From the NCBI RefSeq assembly GCF_003634935.1, contig NZ_RBXO01000001.1, forward strand, positions 2,877,501-2,941,500: DNA of 64,000 nt, in the 5' to 3' direction. The notes beneath the pieces are model-generated. The model searched no databases, had not been told where the DNA came from, and saw only the letters and a list, made by a program, of their open reading frames with translations. Made by a program: the position numbers and the translations under genes. Positions 18,001 to 26,215 of this stretch are shown piece by piece; position 1 is the first letter of the stretch; the number at the start of each line of letters is the position of its first letter. This stretch comes from Saccharothrix australiensis. Its GTDB lineage: Bacteria > Actinomycetota > Actinomycetes > Mycobacteriales > Pseudonocardiaceae.

Positions 18001-18393
18001 CGCACGGCGGTGAGCCCCGGTTCCACCGACTTCGCCCCGTTCCTGCTCCAATACCGGCCGGAGCACAGAAAGTGGAACCTGATGGTCCTGTGCGACAACC
18101 GACCCTGCGGCTGGAACGTGCTCAGTGTGGACGACGCCGTGGCGAATGAGTGGGTCCTGCTCACCGGCGTGTACGACTACGCCGCCAAGGAGGCGCGGCT
18201 CTACGTCAATGGCCGGCTGTCCGGCAGGCAGACCGGGGTGAAGGGCTGGAATAACGACGGCGAACTGCTCATCGGCCGCACCCGCTTCTCGTCCAAGGAC
18301 GTCGACCCGTGGCGGGGCGAGATCGACGACGTCCGCATCTACTCGGGTGTCCTGTCCGACGAAGAGATCGGCCGGCTCCTGGTCCGCGCGTGA
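15031..18393 (+). CDS. Secreted LamG-domain protein paired with an RHS toxin
   Basis: A 1,120-residue protein from ATG 15031 (GGGGG ribosome site just upstream). Signal peptide in residues 1-36 (GLGVVLAAVLGFSVTAAPAS). The N-terminal half is beta-rich with YPEVYPGVDLAVRVTARGFS and a DNRLRE-like segment around residues 300-440 (DPEYWWAGNRNHHAV; LELW-type pattern TELWWTDRISWHTTW). Two LamG jellyroll domains follow at about 703-905 (IAHWKLDGNLSDASG) and 913-1120 (HYALDEGSGTTTKD). Such proteins are commonly encoded directly upstream of secreted RHS proteins in actinomycetes, and a role in surface presentation or carbohydrate adhesion is an inference. A hairpin follows the stop. Confidence 0.85.
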   Translation: MALGGSRARRRGLGVVLAAVLGFSVTAAPASAFAAPDPVPTDEAAASAAARAQGRPVLVESLTSEVSEVRANPDGSFTMTQSLEPERVRRGSGWVPVDLTLVQRPEGGIVPVATPVDVELSDGGSVGREPLAVVGKDGREVGLDWQGDLPRPVLSGDTATYPEVYPGVDLAVRVTARGFSQVLVVKTPEAAKNPALRKVTFGSHAKGVEVVVAPGQGKAQARVAATRADGLRVTDPKGELVFGGDASRMWDSTGTRSGAAGPGDAGREAAMGVEVGDGTVAVVPDADFLASADRKFPVYIDPEYWWAGNRNHHAVVQTIAPDAHNYDSTAGVLNDLKAGRVLDGQWLTSRSFIEMDTWGVRYKQVIRSQLRTRVAHSYSCGGGATELWWTDRISWHTTWNAQPWWKQLLDSTSVSNNARHCPSGGGADLDVTAAVQGASNAGDGSVTFGLRARDENDQDSWRRFDLNPTLEVVYNSYPNSPVELGMEGGLLPCVYGDGRPYVATTTPRLRGRVSDPDSDAILTDVGFAVHRGPITNSYWVAGPVAYNIPSGSFAEVTVPAEVLLEGEVYNWSMYAGDGNVRSNWAGNCEFKVDTTPPVAPAVESASYPYDQPAGGLGRTGQFELKPNGADDVQYYLYSFTEQQNDDPQTRVNANGVGGSALIQWTPSLEGPQTLFVRSVDRAGNRSEIYRYKVFVQAGASGPIAHWKLDGNLSDASGNNRPLHVFNQPDLTAPGYHMGGVSFDGVDDRIFSGKLIDTTKSFSVSAWVKLTERGRWVTMVSQDGAQVSGFFLGVSASDDRWSMTMASSDSGQAGVYRALSHNPPVANEWTHLVGTFDSATKQLTLHVNGVREGVTTAHGGGWLADGNFLVGRAKWNGQPTDFFPGAVDEVRVYDRVLQPAEAAELANQAYPRAHYALDEGSGTTTKDVVTGADATFSGNSSWSVEEFTAARFAGNAGPTIGTVRAPRPNFRTDRSYTVSAWVRLDRLDEYARTAVSPGSTDFAPFLLQYRPEHRKWNLMVLCDNRPCGWNVLSVDDAVANEWVLLTGVYDYAAKEARLYVNGRLSGRQTGVKGWNNDGELLIGRTRFSSKDVDPWRGEIDDVRIYSGVLSDEEIGRLLVRA

Positions 18394-18399
18394 CCGCAC

Positions 18400-18429
18400 G
18401 TCCCGGTGCGCCTACGGGCGCACCGGGAC
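18400..18429 (+). terminator. Hairpin after the LamG gene
   Basis: A 13-bp stem (18400-18412 with 18417-18429) and TACG tetraloop start seven bases after the stop codon. No T-tract. It would separate the LamG gene from the RHS gene or attenuate read-through. Confidence 0.7.
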
Positions 18430-18583
18430 TCCCACTTCCGAGAGCGTGTTCGACCACGCCGGGTGCTGTCCGGCCACGCGATCAGCCAGTGGTCTTCCGA
18501 GCATGACGGATTCCCGGTGCGGGGTGTGCGCCTCAGCATCGGGCTCGCCGCCGCCATTTCCTGCGAACATGGGAGTTCACCTC

Positions 18584-21500
18584 GTGCGGATACGCCGCAT
18601 GTTCAACCGCGTCCAGTTGATAGCGCTTACCACAACCCTGAGCGCCTCCGCCATCACCGCTGTCGCCACGCCCGCAGTGGCGGACATCGCCGTTCGCCTG
18701 CCCGAGTTGCGGCAGGAGCGGTCGGTGCCGGGTGACCCGGTTCCGGTCCGCCCGCTGCCCGATGACGAAGCCGCGCAGCGGGCAGTCAAGTCCCCTGAGC
18801 CGGTCCGGTGGCCCGTCGCTGCCAGGGCCGAGGTCGACCTGTCTGCAGTGGACGGTCAGCGCGGTCTGGCGGCGTCCGGTGACTCGCCGGTCCGGGTCGC
18901 GCGCGTGGACGCACCGGCGCTCGCGCAGCGGTCCGCCACCCCAGGCGGCCGGGTGGCCGTGGAGACGTTCGACCGGTCCGCTGCCGAGAAGGCGGGCTTG
19001 GACGGCGTGCTGGTGCGCGTCGCCGACCGGGACGGCGGGAAGTTGTCGGTCCGGCTGGACTACTCCGGGTTCGCCGGGGCGTTCGGGGCGGACTACGGCT
19101 CACGGCTGCGGTTCGAGATGCTGCCCGAGTGTGCCCTGTCCACTCCGGACAAAGAGGAGTGCCGGGTCGGCACACCGTTGCGCACCGACAACAACACCGG
19201 TGAACGGGCGCTGACCGCCGAAGTCGAGATGCCCGCCGCACACGCGCGGTCCGCGGGTGTGCTGTTGGCGGCCACGGCCGGCACGTCCGGCTCGGGTGGT
19301 GACTACGGTGCCACGCCGTTGGCTCCTTCCGGCAGTTGGAACGCCGGTGGGTCCAGCGGTGACTTCTCCTACTCCTACCCGTTCAAGCTGCCCGCCGTGC
19401 CCGGTGGGCCGTTGCCGAGCATCGCGCTGGGCTACTCCTCGGGCAGCGTGGACGGCCGCACGAGCGCCACGAACAACCAGGCCTCGGTGGTCGGTGACGG
19501 CTGGGAGCTCAGCGGCGGTGGGTACATCGAGCGGCGGTACAAGGGATGTGCCGAGGACCTGGGCGGCAACCAGGGGCAGACCAAGACCGGTGACCTGTGT
19601 TGGGCCACCGACAACGCCACGCTGGTGCTCGGCGGTGTGTCGTCCGAGCTGGTGTGGAACGGCACCGAAGGCTTGTGGCACCCCAAGAACGACGACGGGT
19701 CGCGCATCCAGAAGCTGACCGGCGCGGCCAACGGCGACAACGACGGCGAGCACTGGAAAGTCACGGCCACCGACGGCACCCAGTACTTCCTGGGCCTGAA
19801 CCGGTTGCCGGGCTGGGTCGCGGGCAAGCCGGAGACGAACTCGGCGTGGACCACCCCGGTGTTCGGCAACAACGACGGGGAGCCGTGCAAAGCCGGGGCG
19901 TTCGCCGACTCGTGGTGCCAGCAGGTGTGGCGCTGGAACGTCGACCTGATGATCGACCCGCGTGGCAACGCGACGACGTACTACTACGACACCGAGGTCA
20001 ACCACTACGGCCGCAACAACACTGTGTCGGCGACGACGCCGTACGTGCGGGCCGGCCTGGTGCGTCGCATCGAGTACGGCCTGCGCTCCAACGCCCTGTT
20101 CGCCGCGCCCCCGGCGCGGGTCTGGTTCGACACCGCCGAACGCTGTCTGCCGGGCGGCTCGATCACGTGCGCCCCGGAGCAGCTCAACTCCTCGACGGCG
20201 GGGTCCTGGCCGGACGTGCCGGCCGACGCCCTGTGCGCGGCGGGTGCGCCGTGCGACGACCATGCGCCGGCCTTCTTCAGCCGCAAGCGGTTGGTGAAAG
20301 TGCTGACACAGATCCGCCGCGACGACGTCACCGGTGACGCGCAGTTCAAGGACGTCGAGTCGTGGGCGTTGCGGCACGAGTTCCCGGCCACGGGTGACGG
20401 CCTGTCGCCATCGTTGTGGCTGGCGGGAATCAAGCACACCGGTCACGTCGGCGGGACCGCGTCGACGCCGGAGATGACCTTCGGCGGCACGGCCATGCCG
20501 AACCGCGTGGACTCGCTGGAAGGTCTCGCGCCGATCACCCGTTACCGCATCACCGGTATCAGCAACGAGACCGGTGGGTACACCGCGATCGGCTACTCCG
20601 GCCCGGACTGCCGGCGCGCGGACCGGATGCCTGCCTCGCCCGAGTACAACACATTGCGCTGCTACCCGACGCGGTGGTCGCCGCCGAACTACCCGGAACC
20701 GATCGTGGACTGGTTCCACAAGTACGTGGTGACGCAGGTGATCGAGGACGACCGCACCGGTGGTTCCGCGCTGCTGCGGACGTCCTATGAGTACCTCGGC
20801 GACCCGGCGTGGCACTACGACGAGAACGACTTCGGCACAGCCGAGCAGCGCACCTGGTCGTCGTGGCGCGGGTACGGCGTCGTCCGCACCCTGGCCGGCG
20901 AGCCGACGGGCGTGCAGAGCATCACCGAAACCCTGTACCTGCGCGGTATGGACGGCGACACGCTGCCGGGTGGCACGAAGCGCGACGTGCACGTGGCAGA
21001 CGCCGACGGCGGCAGCATCGAGGACCACGAGCGCCTTCAGGGCTTCGTCCGCGAGGCCCGCCAGTACCAGGGCGGCAAGATCGTGTCCGCCACGGTGAAC
21101 GACCCGTGGCTGCACGGCCCCACGGCGACCAACGGTGACGACCGCGCGTTCCTGCTCAAGACCGGTGTCGTGCGCGGTCGGACCCTGTTGGCGGACAACA
21201 CGTGGCGGCGCACACAGGTGTCCACGACGTTCAACCGGCAGGGCCTCACCGAGCAGGTCGACGACGCGGGCGACACCGCGGTCATCGGCGATGAGAAGTG
21301 CACCCGGACCACGTACGCACGCAACGAAGGCGCGTGGCTGCTCAACGCGGCCTCCCGCGTCCGCACGATCGCCGTGGCGTGTTCCGCGGGCGACGGCGCT
21401 GCCACCGACGTGGTCACCGACGTCCGTTCGTCCTTCGACAACCAGGCGCACGGTGCCGCGCCGACCCGTGGTGAGGTGACCACGGCCGAGCGCTGGAACG

Positions 21501-24500
21501 GCACCGGCTGGCAGGTCGTCGCGAAGACCAAGTACGACGACTACGGCCGTCCGGTCGAGGCATACGACGCGGCCAACAACAAGAGCACCACGGCCTACGC
21601 CCCGGCGGCGGACTTCCCGGCCCGGACGGTGACTACCACCAACCCGCTCAACCACACCTCCACCAACACCTTCGAGCCCGCCTTCGGCGCGCCGGTGAAG
21701 GAAGTCGGCCCCAACAACGAGGCCGTGAACCTGGCCTACGACCCGTTGGGCCGGTTGAGCAAGGTGTGGCTGCTCGGACGCGGCACCGACAAGACGCCGA
21801 ACACCGAGTACACCTACGACTACCGCACCGACGCACCCACCGTGGTGACGACGAAGTCGCTGCTGGAGAACCAGACGTACTCCACCTCGTACAAGCTCTA
21901 CGACGGGTTGCTGCGGGAACGGCAGACCCAGGTACCCGCGATCGCGGGCGGTCGCGTCCTGACCGACACCTGGTACGACGGCCGAGGTGCGGCGTGGAAG
22001 ACCAACGCGGCCTACTACAACGAGGACGCGCCCGCGCCCGCGTTGCACGGCGTGCTGGACAACGCGGTGCCGAACCAGACCGTGACCCAGTTCGACCAGC
22101 TCGGCCGAGCCACCGCGGTCATCTACCGCAAGCTCGACGTCGAGCAGTGGCGTACCACCAACGCCTACGAGGGCGACCGCACCCACACCACACCGCCGGC
22201 GGGCAACACCGCGTTCACCGTCATTAAGGACGCGCAGGGCAACGTGGTAGAGCGTAGGCAGTATCACGGTGCGACGACGTCCGGCGACTTCGACGCCACC
22301 ACCTACGCCTACACCCGCAAGGGGCAACTGGACACGGTCACCGACGCCGCCGGCAATCAGTGGCGTTACGAGTACGACCTGTTGGGCCGCAAGGCCAAGG
22401 ACCATGATCCCGACCGGGGCACGACCACCTACGCCTACAACGACCTCGACCAGGTGGTGTCGACCACCGACGCGCGCGGCAAGACCGTCGCGACGGTGTA
22501 CGACGTGCTGGGCCGCAAGATCTCCCAGCACGACGGATCGACGACGGGCACGAAGCTCGCCGAGTGGACCTACGACACGCTCAAGAAGGGCCTGCTGACC
22601 GAGTCGATCCGGTACCTGAACGGCAAGGCCTACAGCCGGAAGGTCGGCTTCTACGACGCCCTGAACCGGCCCACCAGCAACATCACCACCATCCCGACGG
22701 GAGAAGGTGGCCTCACCGGCACCTACACCTTCCGCACCGGCTACACGCCGGTGACCGGCCTGGTCTCGATGACCACCATGCCTGCGGCCGGCGGCCTGGA
22801 CGGCGAAGCCATCCTCACCAACTACAACGAGTTCGACATGCCGGTCAAGACCTACGGCCACCAGACGTACGCGAAGGAACACCTGTACTCGAAGTACGGC
22901 GAGACGCTGCGGCTGACCCTCGGCGACGGCACGAACTCGGCGTGGGTGACCAACAACTACCAGGAAGGCACCCGCCGCCTGGAGCAGACCATCATCGACC
23001 GCAACACCACCACCGGGTTCCGCCTGGCCGACCGGACCTACTCCTACGACCCATCGGGCAACATCAAGCGAATCGCGGACCAACCGACCGGCGGCCCGCA
23101 GGACGTGCAGTGCTTCGACTACGACCACCTGCGCCGGATGAACCGGGCCTACACGTCGGCGTCGGGTGACTGCACCGTCCAGCCGAGCACCACGAACCTC
23201 GGTGGAACCGCGCCCTATTGGTACGACTACACGTTCGACAAGACCGGCAACCGCGTCTCGGAGGTCAAGCACACCGCCCAGGGCGACACGACCCGCACGT
23301 CCACCTACCCGGCGGCGGGCACGGCGCGTCCGCACAGCGTGCTCAGCGTCGACCAGGCGGGCCCGTCCGGCACGTCCCGCGACGAGTTCACCTACGACGA
23401 AGTCGGCAACACCAAGGCCCGCAAGGTCGGCGGCTCCACCCAGACCCTGGAGTGGGACGTCGAAGGCAGGCTGACGAAGGCCATCGAGGCCGACGGCAAG
23501 ACCTCCGAATACGTCTACGACGCCTCCGGCGCGCGGTTCATGAAGAAGGAACCGGGCCGCACGACGTTGTACCTGCCCGGCACCGAGCTGGTGCTGGACA
23601 CGGGCAACAACACCGTCAAGGGCAAGCGCTACTACTCCCACGCCGGCAGCACCGTCGCGGTGCGCACCGCGGGTGCCGGCCTGGACTTCCTGCTCGCCGA
23701 CCACCAGGGCACCGCGTCCCTGTCGGTGGGCGGCGGAAACCTCGCCGTGACCCGCCGCTACACCGACCCGTTCGGCAACAGCCGCGGCACGGTGCCCGGC
23801 ACGTGGCCCGACGACAAGGGATTCGTCGGCGGCACGCAGGACCGCACGGGCCTGGTGCACCTGGGAGCCCGCCAGTACGACCCGGCGACGGGCCGGTTCC
23901 TGTCGGTCGACCCGATCATGGACACGACGGACCCGCAGCAGATCAACGGATACTCCTACGCCAACAACAGCCCGGTGTCCGACTCCGACCCCGGCGGACT
24001 GCGCAACTGCGGCCCGGACGGAGTGCTCTGCGGCTACGACCCCCGGATGTTCGACCAGGGCGACGGCAGCAAAGCGGCGAAGGACGCCGCACGCCAGCAG
24101 TGGAGCAGGGAAAAGGCCGTCTACACGGCGATCAACCGCTACTACGACTCCGTCAAGCGCAACCGCGCCGCCACCGACAGAGCAGCGGCAGCCAAACACG
24201 GGATGAGCGACGAGGAATACCGCGAGACCAAGGCAGTCGCCTCGTCCAACAAGTCCTGGTGGGATGTCGTCGCCGAGCAGGCGGGCGACATCGTCCTCGA
24301 CCTCATCGGCTACAACGACGTCCGCGACTGCTTCACCAAGGGCGACCTGTGGGCCTGCGCCGGCCTGATCCCGTGGGGCAAGTTCCTCAAAGTCATCAAG
24401 AGCGCCGCCCGCGTGATCAGCGCCATCGCCTCCGCCAACAGGTGGACGGACAAGGTCCGCGACGCCCGCTCCCGCATCCGCAAGGTCGAAGAAACCGCCG

Positions 24501-25267
24501 AGCAGATGCGCCGAGCCGAACCTGGTTCTGCCTGTAAGATCAATAGTTTCGTCCAGGGCACCCAGGTGTTGATGGCGGACGGCAGCAGCAAGCCCATCGA
24601 ACAGATCAAGATCGGCGACCGGGTACTGGCCTGGGACCAGCGGACCGGTGAGACCGCGGCGAAGCCGGTGACGGCGACGATCCTCGGCGACGGCTTGAAG
24701 CATCTCGTCGAGCTCACCATCGACACCCGTGACGGGGCCAGGACCGTCACGGCCACCGGTAACCACCCGTTCTGGTCGCCCGACGCCGAGAAGTGGGTCC
24801 TCACGGCAGAACTCAAGGCCGGCGACCGGCTGCTCACGCACTCGGGCGATGTCGCCGCCGTGGCCGCCACCAGCCACTGGTTCCAGCCCCAGCAGGTTAA
24901 CAACCTCACCGTCGACGAGAACCACACGTATTATGTGATCGCTGGCGGAACTCCCATCCTCGTCCATAATGACGACGGCAGCAGCATGATCGGGGCGAAT
25001 GGAACGCAGATTACGAGTTCCACCGTATGGCAGCGCGGTGCGTTGCGTATCGATGTGGAGAACCCCAGCCCGGGTGGGCGGCCTGGTCAGATGCACCTGC
25101 AGGTTCAGGTCAACGGTGTGAAGTCATCTGACGCCCCTAAGTACCAGTACAACTTTGAGGCCAGGCAGTTTGACGGATTGCCGAAGAGCTTGCAGAAGGA
25201 GCTTGCGAAAACTGACTTCGAGAGAGGCGTCACGAAGGGGCTCGGCTTCCTTGGTGAGCCGTGCTAG
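18584..25267 (+). CDS. Secreted RHS-repeat polymorphic toxin with Hint domain
   Basis: A 2,227-residue protein. GTG 18584 is chosen because GGGAG lies eight bases upstream; ATG 18569 and 18599 are alternatives. Signal peptide (RVQLIALTTTLSASAITAVA). SpvB/RHS entry region around GGPLPSIALGYSSGSVDGRT, then many YD/RHS repeats (YDYRTDAP, YDLLGRKAKDHDPDRGTTTY) and the core GLVHLGARQYDPATGRFLSV near residue 1760. A Hint (intein-like) domain spans about 1986-2130 (SFVQGTQVLMADGSSKPIEQ ... TYYVIAGGTPILVHND). The C-terminal ~97 residues (VWQRGALRIDVENPSPGGRP; KTDFERGVTKGLGFLGE) resemble, from memory, polymorphic toxin type 24. The RHS shell should encapsulate the toxin and Hint should release it. The putative immunity gene follows 31 bases later. 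Confidence 0.88.
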   Translation: MRIRRMFNRVQLIALTTTLSASAITAVATPAVADIAVRLPELRQERSVPGDPVPVRPLPDDEAAQRAVKSPEPVRWPVAARAEVDLSAVDGQRGLAASGDSPVRVARVDAPALAQRSATPGGRVAVETFDRSAAEKAGLDGVLVRVADRDGGKLSVRLDYSGFAGAFGADYGSRLRFEMLPECALSTPDKEECRVGTPLRTDNNTGERALTAEVEMPAAHARSAGVLLAATAGTSGSGGDYGATPLAPSGSWNAGGSSGDFSYSYPFKLPAVPGGPLPSIALGYSSGSVDGRTSATNNQASVVGDGWELSGGGYIERRYKGCAEDLGGNQGQTKTGDLCWATDNATLVLGGVSSELVWNGTEGLWHPKNDDGSRIQKLTGAANGDNDGEHWKVTATDGTQYFLGLNRLPGWVAGKPETNSAWTTPVFGNNDGEPCKAGAFADSWCQQVWRWNVDLMIDPRGNATTYYYDTEVNHYGRNNTVSATTPYVRAGLVRRIEYGLRSNALFAAPPARVWFDTAERCLPGGSITCAPEQLNSSTAGSWPDVPADALCAAGAPCDDHAPAFFSRKRLVKVLTQIRRDDVTGDAQFKDVESWALRHEFPATGDGLSPSLWLAGIKHTGHVGGTASTPEMTFGGTAMPNRVDSLEGLAPITRYRITGISNETGGYTAIGYSGPDCRRADRMPASPEYNTLRCYPTRWSPPNYPEPIVDWFHKYVVTQVIEDDRTGGSALLRTSYEYLGDPAWHYDENDFGTAEQRTWSSWRGYGVVRTLAGEPTGVQSITETLYLRGMDGDTLPGGTKRDVHVADADGGSIEDHERLQGFVREARQYQGGKIVSATVNDPWLHGPTATNGDDRAFLLKTGVVRGRTLLADNTWRRTQVSTTFNRQGLTEQVDDAGDTAVIGDEKCTRTTYARNEGAWLLNAASRVRTIAVACSAGDGAATDVVTDVRSSFDNQAHGAAPTRGEVTTAERWNGTGWQVVAKTKYDDYGRPVEAYDAANNKSTTAYAPAADFPARTVTTTNPLNHTSTNTFEPAFGAPVKEVGPNNEAVNLAYDPLGRLSKVWLLGRGTDKTPNTEYTYDYRTDAPTVVTTKSLLENQTYSTSYKLYDGLLRERQTQVPAIAGGRVLTDTWYDGRGAAWKTNAAYYNEDAPAPALHGVLDNAVPNQTVTQFDQLGRATAVIYRKLDVEQWRTTNAYEGDRTHTTPPAGNTAFTVIKDAQGNVVERRQYHGATTSGDFDATTYAYTRKGQLDTVTDAAGNQWRYEYDLLGRKAKDHDPDRGTTTYAYNDLDQVVSTTDARGKTVATVYDVLGRKISQHDGSTTGTKLAEWTYDTLKKGLLTESIRYLNGKAYSRKVGFYDALNRPTSNITTIPTGEGGLTGTYTFRTGYTPVTGLVSMTTMPAAGGLDGEAILTNYNEFDMPVKTYGHQTYAKEHLYSKYGETLRLTLGDGTNSAWVTNNYQEGTRRLEQTIIDRNTTTGFRLADRTYSYDPSGNIKRIADQPTGGPQDVQCFDYDHLRRMNRAYTSASGDCTVQPSTTNLGGTAPYWYDYTFDKTGNRVSEVKHTAQGDTTRTSTYPAAGTARPHSVLSVDQAGPSGTSRDEFTYDEVGNTKARKVGGSTQTLEWDVEGRLTKAIEADGKTSEYVYDASGARFMKKEPGRTTLYLPGTELVLDTGNNTVKGKRYYSHAGSTVAVRTAGAGLDFLLADHQGTASLSVGGGNLAVTRRYTDPFGNSRGTVPGTWPDDKGFVGGTQDRTGLVHLGARQYDPATGRFLSVDPIMDTTDPQQINGYSYANNSPVSDSDPGGLRNCGPDGVLCGYDPRMFDQGDGSKAAKDAARQQWSREKAVYTAINRYYDSVKRNRAATDRAAAAKHGMSDEEYRETKAVASSNKSWWDVVAEQAGDIVLDLIGYNDVRDCFTKGDLWACAGLIPWGKFLKVIKSAARVISAIASANRWTDKVRDARSRIRKVEETAEQMRRAEPGSACKINSFVQGTQVLMADGSSKPIEQIKIGDRVLAWDQRTGETAAKPVTATILGDGLKHLVELTIDTRDGARTVTATGNHPFWSPDAEKWVLTAELKAGDRLLTHSGDVAAVAATSHWFQPQQVNNLTVDENHTYYVIAGGTPILVHNDDGSSMIGANGTQITSSTVWQRGALRIDVENPSPGGRPGQMHLQVQVNGVKSSDAPKYQYNFEARQFDGLPKSLQKELAKTDFERGVTKGLGFLGEPC

Positions 25268-25298
25268 TACCATGCTGGAGCGCGGCCGAGGGGTCCAC

Positions 25299-25862
25299 AT
25301 GGAGATGGAAGAGCCTTGCTGCTTGACTGGATTGGATAGGCAAGTGAAGTTCAACCCGATGTTTTCGGATCTATTTCAACCAGAGCTCTTGGGGCGAGTG
25401 ACCAAGGGGGATGTTCCGGAGTCGTTCCAGTCCGCCTTGGCCGCCGGGTGGGAAGCTGATCCCAGCGGGGCCTGGGTCCTTCGACTTTTCTCCGAGAGCT
25501 ATCGGGGGGACCGGTCGTCGTTCACAGACTTGACTGGGTACGAAGCTGCAGTAAATGGTCGAGCTATTCCGGATCTCGATCTGGCGGCAGATCACCCGGC
25601 GCGGGCTGAGGTATTGGTCAGGCGCGCCTATTCATTCGCCCACTGTGCGCTCTTTGCTCTTAATCAAACCCTTGGCGCCCCGCCTGGAAGCGCCTACATC
25701 TCAATCGGCCCCACTCTGTACGACGAGGGCCTTGTCACGGGGAGCGTGACATTCTGCGTGCAGCATAACGAGGAAGAACCCTATCTGGCCGATATTTCAC
25801 GGGTGACTCTTTCGGGCATTCTGGTGGTAGATTCCGATGATTGCGTCAGCCCGTTGGTCTAG
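25299..25862 (+). CDS. Putative immunity protein for the RHS toxin
   Basis: A 187-residue protein of no recognised family. ATG 25299 is preferred because GAGGGG (25288-25293) precedes it; ATG 25272 lacks a ribosome site. The sequence (LTGLDRQVKFNPMFSDLFQP, FALNQTLGAPPGSAYISIGP) has no signal peptide, as expected for a cytoplasmic antitoxin. It lies directly after the toxin-encoding 3' end and shares its distinctly lower GC. Position is the main evidence for function. Confidence 0.6.
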   Translation: MEMEEPCCLTGLDRQVKFNPMFSDLFQPELLGRVTKGDVPESFQSALAAGWEADPSGAWVLRLFSESYRGDRSSFTDLTGYEAAVNGRAIPDLDLAADHPARAEVLVRRAYSFAHCALFALNQTLGAPPGSAYISIGPTLYDEGLVTGSVTFCVQHNEEEPYLADISRVTLSGILVVDSDDCVSPLV

Positions 25863-25935
25863 GGATGCCGGAATATCGCCTTTGGATTGCTGAGCCGGTG
25901 GCTTATCGGCTTGCACGAACTGGATCAGAGTAAAC

Positions 25936-25973
25936 GAGAAACCCCGCCGGAATGGGTACCGACGGGGTTTCTC
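25936..25973 (+). terminator. Hairpin after the toxin-immunity locus
   Basis: GAGAAACCCCGCCGG (25936-25950) pairs with 25959-25973 (15 bp, one mismatch, loop of eight). It lies 74 bases after the immunity stop codon and matches the common actinomycete A/C-rich antitermination-style hairpin with TTTCTC on the 3' arm. Confidence 0.75.
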
Positions 25974-26062
25974 GGCGTCTTGACGGCAGGAGTTGGCGGT
26001 ATGTTTGCCGAGAATGCCATCCATGCAGATCGGGCGGGGTGGTGGTACTCACCGAGCCATTT

Positions 26063-26205
26063 TCATCCTGCGGTGATCTCGTAGTTCTGTAGGACGTGGA
26101 TAACTTTGGCCAGTTGGCCGGCGCGGCGGGGACAGCAGCGAAGTTTGCGGAGGATGCGCCAGTCTTGGAGCTGGGCGTTGGCGCGTTCACCGGGGCCGGG
26201 GACTG
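26063..26205 (-). pseudogene. 3' end of a DDE-superfamily transposase
   Basis: The minus strand reads GPGERANAQLQDWRILRKLR then CCPRRAGQLAKVIHVLQNYE and stops at 26063. This is the C-terminus of DDE_Tnp_4-type IS5-group transposases, whose final Glu is in the GERAN motif. Everything upstream has been replaced by other IS sequence. Confidence 0.6.
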
Positions 26206-26215
26206 TAAAACGAGT

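Noticed and set aside
15016..18399. Long minus-strand open frame opposite the LamG gene
   Set aside because: Its translation is Val/Arg/Gly/His-rich with no domains; it is the shadow of the strong codon bias of the plus-strand gene.
19100..25096. 1,998-codon minus-strand open frame opposite the RHS gene
   Set aside because: Low-complexity VGxG/AxVxxG composition, no family motif; mirror of the RHS repeats.
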